Source: Eutreptiella sp. 'Long Island Sound 2002' (Eukaryota; Euglenozoa; Euglenophyceae; Eutreptiales; Eutreptiaceae). From it: a DNA stretch of 64,000 bases. A model generated the notes under the pieces. The model worked only from the letters and a program-made list of their open reading frames with translations. It did no database searches and had not been told where the DNA came from. The stretch covers positions 7,518,971 through 7,582,970 of the forward strand of contig OZ038402.1 in NCBI GenBank assembly GCA_964036045.1. The letters are read 5' to 3'. Of the stretch, positions 22,705 through 33,779 are shown piece by piece. Every line of letters starts with the position of its first letter. The stretch's first letter is position 1. Made by a program: the position numbers and the translations under genes.

Positions 22705-23220
22705 TCAGGGGGGAGTGTATTAGATATCTCCGCATATGTTACGAGCAGTCGTTCTTTAGGGTTTGCCGCATGACATTTGTCACTGCACTGTCTTTCCTTG
22801 ATTATCCTGAGGCTGTGATTCGGTCCAATCTGTTGACCCCGGAAGACCGTGACAGGGTACTAATCTCGCGACGCCAGCGAGTCACTAATCAGATTTTGCC
22901 TGGATCTTCTCCTTCACTGTCACAGTGTGAACAGTCTTTTGATGGTGTGGAACATGGGGGTCGTGGGTGGGTGGGAAACCCACGTGTACATGTCCTGAGG
23001 GCGTGGCATCACTCAGCGGTGCCGGTGTCATGGCCACGTGTTGTTCACTGCCTGTCACGCCGATTGCCCTTTCTAAAGCACAGTGCCAAACTATATGCTA
23101 TCCTCAGACCATTAACTTCTGTCAAGCGATTTTTCAGGACAGCGGCGCGTGCCGCATTGCAGGGCCGCTAACACTGAGTTTGATGAAATTTGGGAATGAG
23201 ATAATATAGACTGTCGCTGA

Positions 23221-23459
23221 ACGTTCGGCATGTTTCACATTGTATTGCCTGTTTTTGGAATTATGCCATTTTCGCTGTGCATATTTCTGTGTTTCAGCCA
23301 TGTTTGTTTGCTGAGGAGGCCCGTAGAAGCGAAACCGGTTCAAACCCAATCAATTTCTGAGAGAGACCTTGGCCGTGCCCGTTGCTTGCTTTGGTTTGGA
23401 GGTCAGCTTTGGCGTCAACCACAATCAACGAGAGTGGAAAACATTTTCTTGGGCTTTTT
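23221..23459. other. No gene seen
   Basis: Between the RT relic and the Thr-rich repeats; stops in all plus frames, no repeat or motif recognised. Confidence 0.4.
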
Positions 23460-24700
23460 ATTTCTATCACGGTAGCGCACACCAGCCCCACCACCACAGG
23501 AAGCAGCACCCTCAAAATCGACGCGACCGGCAGCACCATCACCATCGACACCACCGGTGACTCCGCCGCCCACGGAACCACCCGTAACACCCTCACCATC
23601 AACAACACCAGCGTCACCGACGCCCGTTCCGCCACTAGCGACGACGCTGACACTGCCAACAGCGCCCACCCCAACACCCACAGCGCCCTCACCGGCGACG
23701 TCACCCGCGGCGCTCTCCCTCTGCAGCCCTCCCATCACCCACACCACCCCCTCGACCGTTGGCATTACCGGTCTCACAGTCGCCCGATGAACCCCCACAT
23801 TCTCCGTCACCTACGACGCCCCCACGATCGACACCGCCAGCAACGCCCCCAATGCACCGCCGCACCCTCACCGTCGTCAGAGACGCAAGCAGCGCCACTA
23901 CCCGTAGCATCACCCACGAAACCCCCGCCACGGACGCCGCCCACATCGCCATCACCCATGAAAATGCCTGCAGCACCCTCACCACCGACATCGTCAACGA
24001 CGCAAACACCCATCAGAATCACCATCAGAATCACCCACAGTGCCGCCCACTGCGCCGCCTACAGCACCCTCACCATCGCCCGTTGCATTTGCAACACCCT
24101 CGCCGCTGACGCCAACAACCCCAACAACACCCCCCCCCCGCATCGACATAACCAACAACACCGTCACCCGATCCATTACCAGCGAGACCCCCAACACCGG
24201 CTGTGCCGGCTGGGGGTGCTGCTGTTACTGCCTGTGCGTAGGGCGTCGCGGGGGATGCTGTGGGTGGTGGTGTCGTCCGTGGTGCCGATGGTGAGGGTGA
24301 CGCAGGCGATGCACCGGGTAACGGGGGGGCCGGTGTGTGTCGTAGGTGATGCGTTGAAAACGGGTGGTGGGGGGCCGGAGAGGGGGCTGCCGTGGGTGCT
24401 ACGGGTGATGGTGGCGTTGGTGATGACCACCTGCAACAACCCCCGTCAACAGCGCCATCACCCATACCGTCGGCCGCAGCGCCCTCGCAATTGACGTCAC
24501 CTGCAGCACCCGCCGACATCACTAGCGACGTAACCGCCCATTGCACCGCCTACGGCGACCACCAGAACTGCCGGGCCCCCCCAGCACCCGCCCAGTCGCC
24601 TACGACACCGTCACCATCGGCATCACCAACCCCGTCACCGCCCTACGCATCGCCTGCAGCACCCTACTACCTCCACGCCACGCATGAGCGCTCCCCCATC
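23460..24700 (+). pseudogene. Decayed Thr/Ser-rich structural repeat gene
   Basis: ACC-, ATC- and AAC-rich DNA whose plus frames encode degenerate repeats of the type STLKIDATGSTITIDTTG, NTLTINNTSVTDA, and later TRSITHETPATDA. The repeats drift between frames with stops and indels. Regularly spaced Thr, Asn and short beta-strand-like units are usual in fibre or surface proteins of large DNA viruses and phages; that is a resemblance only. A G-rich patch at 24190-24400 has the reverse bias, as if a segment were inverted. It gives way at about 24.7 kb to LINE-B ORF1. Confidence 0.4.
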
Positions 24701-26744
24701 ACCATATACACCTTCACCACCTACCCTGGCCTCCAGCCGCCGCGACACCACCCGCGTCCAGTGTGGGAGCATCCACTACACGTCGCCCCGACCCCGCGCA
24801 AAAGGCCCGCCCACCACGCACACCCTCAAGCCGACAGCAACGCCCCCCACGGGGCCCGCAGACGGCCCGCGGCACACCATCAAAACCACCTGCTCCCACG
24901 CATCAACGCTGGACCCGGCACCGTCACCGAACCCACCCACAAAAGCACCCTGAACCTACTGGCCCGCAAGCTACGCCCCAAAATGGCACTGGAGGACACA
25001 CTCTGGGTATACTATGGTGAAAGCCGCACGGCAGGACTAGCAGACCTCCGCACCATCATCCCCCGCGGCATCCAGCGCGCGGTGGGGCCCTTCACCGTGT
25101 ACGCGGTACCGCACCCCATAACGGCCCAGTGATCCCACTGCGACCCCCGGTGCGCGCAACCATGCGCGGGCGCTCTGCAACAACCCCTGCCCACCCCTAC
25201 CTACAGGGGGGGCACATACCTCGGCACTATACCCGGATACCCACACCCCTACCTCCTGCCCGCGGCGGACCGCCACCACGCCATACCGCTACACCTTGTC
25301 GAGCACCTGACGGTGGGACCATCCCCCTTCCAGAAACGCCCCCCCCACACCCCATCCGACGGACGCCCGCCAGATGAGCCGACGCATGCCACGCCTGAAC
25401 CCAAACGCACCATCGCACTTCTCACCCTAAAGACGGAGGCCACCATCCCCCGAGACCTAGAGGGGGAAAACCACCTCATCGTTGAAGGGCTGACGGAGCA
25501 CGTCCTGAATGCAGGCATGTACGCCGCGGCGTCAGCCCCCTGCCTCTGGGAGGACCGCCCCTCCCCACCTCTAGCCCAGGCAGCGCAGGACACCCCCGAC
25601 GCAGGCGCCACCGCAGAGGACATCCACCGCATCCTCAGCAACCGAGCGCCCCCGAAGACCCACCCCCAGGTCCGCCCCATCCAGCTCGTCAGCTGGGACG
25701 CCATGGATGCCCCCCCGGCCACCACAGAGGTCCACATCCTCAAACACCGGGACATCTGCTGGACAGTGGAATGGGATGACCACAGCAAGGTCAGACGGGC
25801 AACGGCACACACCCCTGACGACAAGGTCCCGCCCCCACCACGTGGAGCGGACCCCCTACAACTCGCCGCCCCCATCCCCCACACCCGGGAAGCAGCCTGG
25901 GAAGCGCTGCACTACGCCCTCTACTGGGCGCAGGGGGCGCCAGAGGGCCCCCTCCCCCCGGAATGCACCCCAGCGTGGACACGCCACGCCACTCGCTATC
26001 GGCCCACATGCGCCGCCACGGGACAGGCACCGGGCACCGGCTCCTCACCTGGCCCAGCGACCCGCCCGACACCCTACGTGAGGCCGAGGAAGTGCTTGGC
26101 CTCATGACCAAGCAAGTGTTCCAGCTGAAGGATGCCGTCCCCACGTCCAAACCCGACATCCCAGCCACCCGCGAGCACCCCGTATTTGCATCCGGCCACG
26201 CGCCTGTACAGCAGCCCCAGTGCGCACCCCCCCCCGACGGGGACAGCCCAATGCACAGCGCCGCCCGGGTGCGAAGAAGCGCAAGGCCCCCGCACCGGCC
26301 ATACCCGCGCCCAAGCCAAAAGCCAAGCCGAAGAGCTTGACCGAAGAGGAAGCCGCCGCCCTGTATCCCGAGTATGCCATCGGCACCCGGGTGCAGCTGC
26401 CCTTCGAGTACACCACGGCCGCGGGCCCCTCCAAGCGGATATGGGCCGCAGGTGAGGTCAAGCACCGGTACCGCGTCACCGGGGACCACCAGGGGTTCAA
26501 GATCCACGTCAAGTGGGACCCAGCCACCCCCAACGACAAACAGGTGGGGCGCACCATCGAACTCTGGCGGAACCGAAACGGTCGTGAGATGGTCCCCATG
26601 CAGCTCTGCACCCCCGACACGGAGCACCTCACAGGCACCCAGTACACAGGCGAGGTCCACAATGCATGGGCCCTATCCCAGCCCCAGAAGCGAAACCGCA
26701 AGGCACCCGCAGCTCAGGGCGTCATCGACCTCCTCGACGACTGA
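24700..26744 (+). pseudogene. LINE-B ORF1, frameshifted
   Basis: It is read in pieces: a Pro/His/Arg-rich N-terminus with NLLARKLRPKMALEDTLWVYY to the stop at 25132, a frame at 25313-26107 (residues include ICWTVEWDDHSKV), a short middle frame, and 26220-26744. The last part has VQLPFEYTTAAGPSKRIWAAGEV and KIHVKWDPATP, a beta-rich pattern that could be a small Tudor/chromo-like barrel; this is only a guess. The protein ends VIDLLDD, which fits a SUMO-interaction motif (hydrophobic core plus acids). No zinc knuckle was found. Likely the RNA-binding or nuclear-targeting partner of ORF2. It is followed, in the same frame and after a single TGA, by the endonuclease. Confidence 0.6.
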
Positions 26745-27610
26745 CGGGGCCCGGGCCGGACACGGCCCGCCCCCACGACTACCGGTCCCCAAAAACCGGC
26801 GCCTACGGAGGCCCACGCCCGCATCAACGTCCTCAACGAGCCCGCGGTCACCTACGACCCCACCAAGGCCGCCACACTACAAGCCATGCCAGGGCCACAA
26901 CCCCAAGGCGCAGACCTCCTGGGGTTCCAGGAGCAAGCCCTCAGCAGAGCGGACCAGCCCGAACCAGCACCGATCCTGAACCCAGAGGGGAACGAATACC
27001 ACGCCCACTGGCAACGAGGGGTGCCCCTCTACCACAAGACGTTGGTCACGGTGCATGCCCACCCCGACCTCGGAGTGGACGGTCGCCTCGGGGCGTACGA
27101 GTGCGTGGGGCCCGGATGGCAGCTAAACGTGCTACTCACGCACGTCCCATTCGGGGAGGAGACCAAGGACTTCCTGGATGCCCTGAGCCTTGCGTACCGC
27201 CGCCTCTCCCTCCTGGCACCCACCATCATCATAGGCGACCTAAACGCCGCCCCCACCGACGACGACCGCACCAGCCCACCCAAAGCCACCGACATAGCCG
27301 TCCGGGACGCCATGCACCAACTGGGCCTCACCAACCTCACGGCAGGGCTCGCCGGCACATCCTTCCATTACCCCCACCAAGCCGGCACCCACCCCTCCCG
27401 CATCGACACGTGCTACGGGGACCCAACCACAGTACGCGTCCAAGAGGCAACCTACGGGGACCTCCCGCCCGCGGGCACGGGCCACCGACCCCTCTACATT
27501 GACCTTGTCATCCCCAACCTACCCCCACCCACGGCCAGCCTGCCAGACGACAACCTCCCGATCACACTACAGTTCCCAGCCGAGAACGACCACGGCGCCT
27601 GGCACAGGTA
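26745..27610 (+). pseudogene. LINE-B ORF2: endonuclease domain
   Basis: Endonuclease/exonuclease/phosphatase fold: RINVLNEPAV with the metal-binding Asn, DLLGFQEQAL with the Glu, VLLTHVPFG, IIIGDLNAAP with Asp and Asn, SRIDTCYGD, and GTGHRPLYIDL with the catalytic His. All key residues are present. The domain starts upstream of the first in-frame ATG (26886), and the frame is continuous with ORF1 except for the TGA at 26742-26744, so translation by readthrough or re-initiation, or a lost start, must be assumed. It is listed as a pseudogene because the RT that follows is broken. Confidence 0.85.
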
Positions 27611-29841
27611 TAACAGGGCCCTACACGCCATCCTGCGCCGCCCAGATGCACCATCACTCACCACCGCCATGCGCCGGGCGGCACTAGCATGCGGCATGGA
27701 GCACGACACCAGCCACACGGGAACACCACCGGACCGCACCCTCCAACAGCTCCTCCTTGACATCTGGACCAAGAAAGAGAAACTCGCCACCCTGCTGCGC
27801 CCCAGCACATCGGAAGCGCGACACGGAGACACCCACCTCCGCGTGCTCCTCACCACCCGCCGCCACCAGCTCCAGGAATGGCAGGCCCACCGCATAGCGG
27901 CCGCAGCCCAGGAACGCGAAAGATACGGCACAAACGACACGCCGTACAAGTCCGTGCGGTACGTCAGCCGCATCCTGGAAGACACGGGGCGACGTACCAT
28001 CCACGTGGTGCGCACCCCCGAGGGGGGCCTCACCAACGACCGCGACGCCGTCCTCCAGGCAGTCCTGGACAGCTTCCAGGCACAACACGGGGACGCCCTC
28101 CCCGACCTCGACCCCCATACCCGAAGCACCATCCCCGAGCATGTGCCCAGGGTCTTCAACCGGGAACAGCGGCGCGCCATCGAACACAACCCCTTCAGCA
28201 TCTCAGAACTGCAACGCGCCCTGGACCGCCTGAAAAAGGGGGTCGTGCCCGGCGTCCACGGTTTACCGGCCGAGGCGTACCAACACCTCACCCTGCCCAT
28301 CAAGCACCACGCCCATCCCCCCTGAGTGGGCCAACCTGGTCAGGCCGCTCTACAAGAAGGGGGATTGGGCGCAGCCACGGAAATGGCGGCCCAAAGTCTC
28401 CGCCACCACCAAGGTCAAGCTAGTGTGGACGCTCATCCTGGGCCGCATCGCACCGGCGGTCTTCGCCCACCTGCCCGCCAGCATGTGGGGGGCCATGGCC
28501 CGCAGGTCCCCCCACGAGGCCATCTTCCTCCAGGACACCGCGCTGGACATGAACCCCTACGAGATGATTGTCCCCTCCCTCAACTTCCAGAACGCGTTCC
28601 CCCATGCCCCACAACGGCTCCTCACGGAGGTATGGGATGCCATCGGCCTCCCGTTCCTATTCTTCATGAACGGGTACATCCAGACCCGGCTCTACGCCGT
28701 CATCACAGCCGCAGGGCTCACCCCCTGGACCGGCACAGACAGCGGGGTCCCCCAAGGTGGCGCCGGGGCCCCCTTCCTCTAACTCCTCATCACCCTACCG
28801 CTGGCATTCGAGCTAGAACGGGTAACCCGGGGTACGCCCCATACCGACTAGGGTCCCCCCTCTCCAACTTCGCGGACGACAACCTCCTAACTACGGCCAC
28901 CCGCCACCACGACCCTGAGAACGCAGGGCTACCAACGACCACCGAGCAAGCGTCCGCCATTCTCCAACTCACCACAACCTGCCTGGACGCCCACCAGCTC
29001 CTGGTGCACCTCCGCAAATCGGTCGGGCTAGCCGCCAGCGGGACTCCCACCCTCCACATCCGGAAAGGTGAACCCCTACACCTGGAGGACACCACAGTCC
29101 ACCTGGGAGTCACACAGGCCACGCGATACCACCACATCACACTCCCAAGCAAGCTGGAAGGGCGCCTCGCCTGGCTACCCCAACTTGCCAGGGGGGTCCT
29201 TCTGTCCACGCAGGGCCTGGCATACTTCATGGAAGCGGTGCTCAACGCAGCCATCGGGTACCAAGCCCTGCACCTCCCACACCCCGAACAACGCCCTACA
29301 CCACGCTCGACAGCAAGTGACGAAGGCATTGGTGCAACACGGAGGCTGGCCCACGTCTTTCCCCAAGGAGGCCATGATGGCCCACTGGCGCTACTACGGG
29401 GACAAGACAGGCGCCCTAGTCGACATGGCCTATGCCAAACACGCAGCCCATCTCCTACACAGGGTGACACACAACCACCAACCCGAGGTTCGGGGAGCGG
29501 CAGTCATACGCATAAAAGAAGCGCAAATGGCACGCAACACCTGCCCCCGGTGGATACTGGCACAACACGGTGTCCCTACCTCCGTGGGCACCGGCATCTG
29601 GGCCCGGCTGCAGCTCCTCATACCGCACCACACGCACGCCATCCTGACGAACCACCACTGCGATCAGCAGGGGCCACTTGTGGCCACGCACACGGACATC
29701 CACCGACACCCGGCGGGCGAGCCGGACAACCTGCGCCTCGTGGGAGCCACCATCACCATAGTTTACATCACCCCAACGCAGATGAAGATCATGGCCGAGT
29801 GCGACGCCCACCACGCCCCGTTCCTTTCCGACCCGCAATGA
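27611..29841 (+). pseudogene. LINE-B ORF2: reverse transcriptase, inactivated
   Basis: The frame of the endonuclease runs to 28325, where a one-base shift leads to PPEWANLVRPLYKKGDW and KWRPKVSATTKVKLVW (RT motifs 1-2), then VPSLNFQNAFPHAP, where the first catalytic Asp is Asn, and SGVPQGGAG. A TAA at 28780-28782 and another shift precede LSNFADDNLL with the other two Asp (near 28870). The thumb follows to 29841. The changed catalytic residue, stops and shifts mean this copy cannot reverse transcribe. Family: non-LTR RT of an RNase H-bearing clade. Confidence 0.88.
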
Positions 29842-30585
29842 CCAGCAAGCCGCGTCTTCCAGGCGTACCTCCGCGCATGCGCTACGAAGGCAGGGCGCGA
29901 CATGCCGGGGTCCAAGGACATCGACACGGCGTACAAGGCTTTCCGGCGCCAGCAGCCCTGACCCCGCCTGAGCGAGCACGAGGCCCCAAACGACGGCAAC
30001 ACGACGCAGGAGGAGCCCATCCCGTCAGCCGAAGGCTGGACACCACCCACCATCCTGCCACTGGCGCCAAACAGCCACAAACACGCTAGCCGCACTGTCC
30101 AGCGACACCATACCCCCTGGTCCATCCCCAAGCACAACGCCCCGGAGACCGATGTACCACCGGTCAGACACAGTGACCAGTGCATACCGCGCACGTGCTG
30201 GCACTGCGGCCCAGCAGCCCTTGACGACGGCAACACGACGCAGGAGGAGCCCACCCCGTCAGCCGAAGGCTGGACACCACCCACCATCCTGCCACTGGCG
30301 CCAAACAGCCACAAACACGCTAGCCGCACTGTCCAGCGACACCATACCCCCTGGTCCATCCCCAAGCACAACGCCCCAGAGACCGATGTACCACCGGTCA
30401 GACACAGTGACCAGTGCATACCGCGCACGTGCTGGCACTGCGGCCCAGCAGCCCTTGACACTCTGTGGCCCCTGCTACACCTCATCTCCACCCACTACCA
30501 CACCCCCACCGCCGCCGCCACCGCCGATCAGCACGCATGGCCCTCCCCCTGGTTTCACACGGTACCCCAAGACCACCCAGCACAC
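29842..30585 (+). pseudogene. LINE-B ORF2 linker with Cys-rich motif
   Basis: Region between RT and RNase H. In one plus frame it encodes CIPRTCWHCGPAAL, a possible C-x4-C-x2-C zinc-type motif, inside the 234-bp duplication; the frame to RNase H is not continuous. A Pro/Thr-rich stretch with (CCG/CCA)n near 30505-30525 follows. Confidence 0.45.
29991..30458. repeat. 234-bp perfect-period tandem duplication
   Basis: The unit beginning CGACGGCAAC at 29991 repeats at 30225 with only a few substitutions. 234 is a multiple of three, so the duplication is in frame and doubles the CIPRTCWHCG motif. Confidence 0.92.
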
Positions 30586-31962
30586 GTGGCCTGGACTCGA
30601 ACGACCACGGCGACGTGGACATTCACCAACGAGCGAGCAGACCCAGACAGCGTGGCCCATGGAGTACGACCGCTGCGACCCACACCGCGCAGGACCTCAG
30701 GAGGCACCCATGCGCCCCATACAGCACAAATGTCCACCCTCCGTGGCGACAAAGACGACAAGGAACGGCGACAGACCATCACGTACCAGAAGTTCCACCC
30801 CAATACGGGATACCTCTTCCACCTGATGTACGCGTATATCACCCAGGGGCGCCCGGACAGAGGCGTCCTCCGCCTCACCCCGCGAGCCAGGGCCCTCATC
30901 ACCCAGGGGATAGGCGTCTATGCAGCGCCGCTACTGCAACCCACGCAAATCACCACCAGAACCGCCCAAGGGAACCCGGTCTACGTCTATCACCCCATGG
31001 CAATTGCCCGCCTACCCATACCCAGCGACACCGACATCATCTACTTCACTGACGCGTCCGGCACCCAGCAACGCACCCCCATGGTCGATTGCGCCTCCGT
31101 ACGCGTCACCCGGCGCGCGGACGGGCTCCACGTGGAACACCACACCGGGGCCACCATCTTTGGGGCGTCCTCGCACGGCGAACTGCGCATCCTGGCGGGC
31201 GCCGTCACCGCCACACCACCACCCGCAATGATCCAGCCCCGCAACATCTGGGTAGTCGTGGACGCCACAGTCAACATCCACCTCACCAGGCGCCTCGCAG
31301 ACATGCCCCTCCACAGGGCGCTGGAATCCGGCCTCACCACACAGGCGTTGGAACTATGGATGGCCTTCAGGGGCATGCACCCCCAGGACGCCCTACACAT
31401 CGTCAAACAGGAATCACACCGCTACACATACAGCAACAGACGTGCAGACACGCATGCCAAGCACCAGAGCACCAGCCACACCCCAGGGCTCGAACATGTA
31501 CGACTGGATACCCCACACCACAGCCACCAGCAACACCTACCCCCGATACCCTCGGCCACACAATCCCCCCAATGGATGCCCGAGGACGCGCCGTACACAG
31601 ATCGAGACAAGCAGTACCACTACCCCACACCCATCCAGCAGCTGGCTACCACACTGGGCCACCCGGCGAACACCGAACTCCTCCGACGCCTCAAAGACTC
31701 CGTCCACACCCCCCTCTACTACTCCGCCCTACGCCGGGACAGCCTCGCAGCACATGTACAAAAAACCCGACTCCAACTCGCCCTCGAACAGCTTCTCCTC
31801 CTCACCCGATACCACCGATGGTACGAACGCCGCTCGATCCACCTCCCCGCAGGATACACCAAATGTATCCGTGGCCACGCGGAAGAAGAAACCTGGGACC
31901 ACTTCAAGGGGTCACAGCCTGGAACCCAACCCACACCATCGCACAGCACGCCGGATGGCTGA
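30586..31962 (+). CDS. LINE-B ORF2 C-terminus: RNase H and zinc-type motif
   Basis: 458 codons. An N-terminal connector is followed by RNase H: IIYFTDASGTQ (first Asp), ASSHGELRILAG (Glu), IWVVVDATVNI (second Asp) and SNRRADTHAKHQ (last Asp). Then a C-terminal helical part and the LINE end motif KCIRGHAEEETWDHF, in which one Cys of the usual C-x2-C is Arg; a 30-bp deletion just after it removes the last Cys and truncates the frame. The minus copy and the duplicated segment at 33.3 kb keep the intact form (KCIC...HF...C). Removes template RNA during integration. Confidence 0.88.
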   Translation: MAWTRTTTATWTFTNERADPDSVAHGVRPLRPTPRRTSGGTHAPHTAQMSTLRGDKDDKERRQTITYQKFHPNTGYLFHLMYAYITQGRPDRGVLRLTPRARALITQGIGVYAAPLLQPTQITTRTAQGNPVYVYHPMAIARLPIPSDTDIIYFTDASGTQQRTPMVDCASVRVTRRADGLHVEHHTGATIFGASSHGELRILAGAVTATPPPAMIQPRNIWVVVDATVNIHLTRRLADMPLHRALESGLTTQALELWMAFRGMHPQDALHIVKQESHRYTYSNRRADTHAKHQSTSHTPGLEHVRLDTPHHSHQQHLPPIPSATQSPQWMPEDAPYTDRDKQYHYPTPIQQLATTLGHPANTELLRRLKDSVHTPLYYSALRRDSLAAHVQKTRLQLALEQLLLLTRYHRWYERRSIHLPAGYTKCIRGHAEEETWDHFKGSQPGTQPTPSHSTPDG

Positions 31963-32234
31963 CGCGGTCCCGGCAACCCAGCAACTCGCCACCGTCCTCA
32001 AGCAGACGGAGGTACTTGAGGCGGTCCGCGGGGGACTCGTCCCCACAGCCGTCTACACCTTCCTACGCACCCACGCGGAGGACCCCCAAGGCACGGCGGC
32101 GCACATGCAACAGACGGCCATTACCAAGACAGCGGAGCAGCTCACGTAACGCACCCACAGGTACCTGCAGCATGCAGCAACCCTACCCCAAACAGACCAA
32201 GCGGACCTCCTCAAACTCCTGTTCTACCAACAGT

Positions 32235-32972
32235 GAGAACCTACCACATGACACACCAACACGGGACCCCCACCACGCCTACACAACACTGGCACGGCAC
32301 ACACGGGCACCCCAGGAACCACACGCACGCCCACCAGCATGCGCGCGCCGCCAGCCCCCACCCCCCGACGCCACCGTCTGTCCACAGGTACTACCAGCCG
32401 CGAGCGACCGGGATGCCCCCTCTGGGTACGCGAGCGGCTACCAGAGAGAGCCACCCTGCAACCCAGACCACTGGGTCTGCCTGGGGGCCGCGCACCGCCT
32501 CACCCACTGCCCCCACTGCGGGGACCTCAACCCCCACCACCGCGAGCGGCCCGCGGCCCCAGCCGCACCCCCTCCCGCCAGCCACCCCAGGTTCTTCGGG
32601 CCACTCACCGACACCCTCCGGGACCACCTGGGAGGGTACTACGTGGCGGACGCGGCGGACCACGCATGGACCATAGCCGTCGCCACGGGCAGCGCACCCC
32701 TGCCCCCCCACAGCCCACCTTTACGCCACAGCGGGGGCGGCTTGAACGTGACGGCCCGCCACGTCCTCCTCGCCCTATACCTCCATCACCGTGACCTACA
32801 CCTCCCAGACCCACAGCTCCCGGCCCCCCAGGTAGCAGCCCTGACGCCAGAAGCGTGGGCGGACACGGCACCAGAGGAGATAGCAGCCTACCTCCAAATC
32901 ACTTGCCGCCGGTTCAACACCGCCCTCGGCCGACGGAAAGGAACAACCTACCCACTCAGCGCACTCCTCTAG
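32235..32972 (+). CDS. LINE-B ORF3, copy A: zinc-binding protein
   Basis: The frame ending PLSALL with TAG at 32972. It contains PCNPDHWVCLGAAHRLTHCPHCG, and in the other copies this is preceded by CPLC, giving C-x2-C-x11-C-x6-C-x9-C-x2-C with nearby His: a probable double zinc ribbon or knuckle. Here the first CPLC has become DAPSG, so one zinc site is lost. The C-terminal half has DHAWTIAVATG, RHVLLALYLHHRDLHLPDP and EEIAAYLQITCRRFNTALG, helical and conserved in all three copies. No known family recognised. Lying after RNase H, it is an extra ORF not usual for LINEs. Confidence 0.65.
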   Translation, partial: ENLPHDTPTRDPHHAYTTLARHTRAPQEPHARPPACARRQPPPPDATVCPQVLPAASDRDAPSGYASGYQREPPCNPDHWVCLGAAHRLTHCPHCGDLNPHHRERPAAPAAPPPASHPRFFGPLTDTLRDHLGGYYVADAADHAWTIAVATGSAPLPPHSPPLRHSGGGLNVTARHVLLALYLHHRDLHLPDPQLPAPQVAALTPEAWADTAPEEIAAYLQITCRRFNTALGRRKGTTYPLSALL

Positions 32973-33198
32973 CCGGCACACAAACCCCACCCCACGCAGC
33001 TGAGGCCCCCGGAGGGCTGGGCGTCCTTTCGGAACGCCCACTTGGCCGCCCCCGACGAGGCCACCGACACGCGAATGGGCCAGACGGACCAGCGCGCCGA
33101 CGTCAGAAGCCTCGAGGCGCGCCTCCGAGAGGCACGCCGCTGGCACACCCGCTCCCCATCCCCCCCAGGGGGACAGGGGGTTTCACCCGCCCCTCGAA

Positions 33199-33768
33199 GA
33201 CTCCATCCACACCCCCCTCTACTACTGCGCCCTACGCCCCGATAGCCTCCAAGAACACCTACAAAAATCCCGACTCCAACTCGCCCTCGAACAGCTTCCC
33301 CTCCTCACCTGATACCACCGATGGTACGCACGCCGCTCGATCCACGTCCCCGCAAGATACACCAAATGCATCTGTGGCCACGCGGAAGAAGAAACCCGGG
33401 ACCACTTCAAGGGGTGCCCCCTGTACCGAGGACTGGACACCATCACAGACTGGAACCCAACCCACACTATCGCACAGCACGCCGGATGGCCAATGCGGTC
33501 CCCGGCAACCCAGAAACTCGCCACCGTCCTCAAGCTGACGGAGGTACTCGAGGCAATCCGCAGGGGACTCGTCCCCACACCCGTCTACACCTTGCTACGC
33601 ACCCACGCGGAGGACCCCCAAGCCACGGCGGCGCACATGCAACGGACGGCCATTGCCAAGACAGCGGAGCAGCTCACATACCGCACCCACAGGTACCTGC
33701 AGCATGCAGCAACCCTACCCCAAACAGACCAGGCCAACCTCCTCAAACTCCTGTTCTACCAACCATGA
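33199..33768 (+). pseudogene. LINE-B ORF2 C-terminus, duplicated copy B
   Basis: Second copy of the ORF2 end: KCICGHAEEETRDHF with the intact Cys pair and the downstream GCPLYRG, then the conserved helical tail ending LLKLLFYQP with TGA at 33768. It lacks the RNase H domain, being cut at the duplication junction. Confidence 0.8.
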
Positions 33769-33779
33769 GAACCTACCAC

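Larger units (their letters stand above)
21023..23220 (+). pseudogene. Penelope/virus-type reverse transcriptase fragment, interrupted
   Basis: Skipping the 21173-22690 insertion and one TSD copy, the plus strand reads VPFLDVLVVSVTPLRTSVYWK, then a Tyr-Leu segment, IKCKW-IRGECIRYLRIC and MTFVTALSFLDYPEAVI. The order PFLDV...TSVYxK...YL...E.IRYLR.C...F...L is the end of the palm and the thumb of reverse transcriptases of Penelope-like elements and related viral RTs. The catalytic YxDD part is missing, so it is a 5'-truncated relic. The frame stays open to 23171, with a weakly similar tail in a neighbouring frame to about 23209. Whether it belonged to a mobile element or to the viral DNA nearby cannot be settled here. 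Confidence 0.55.
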
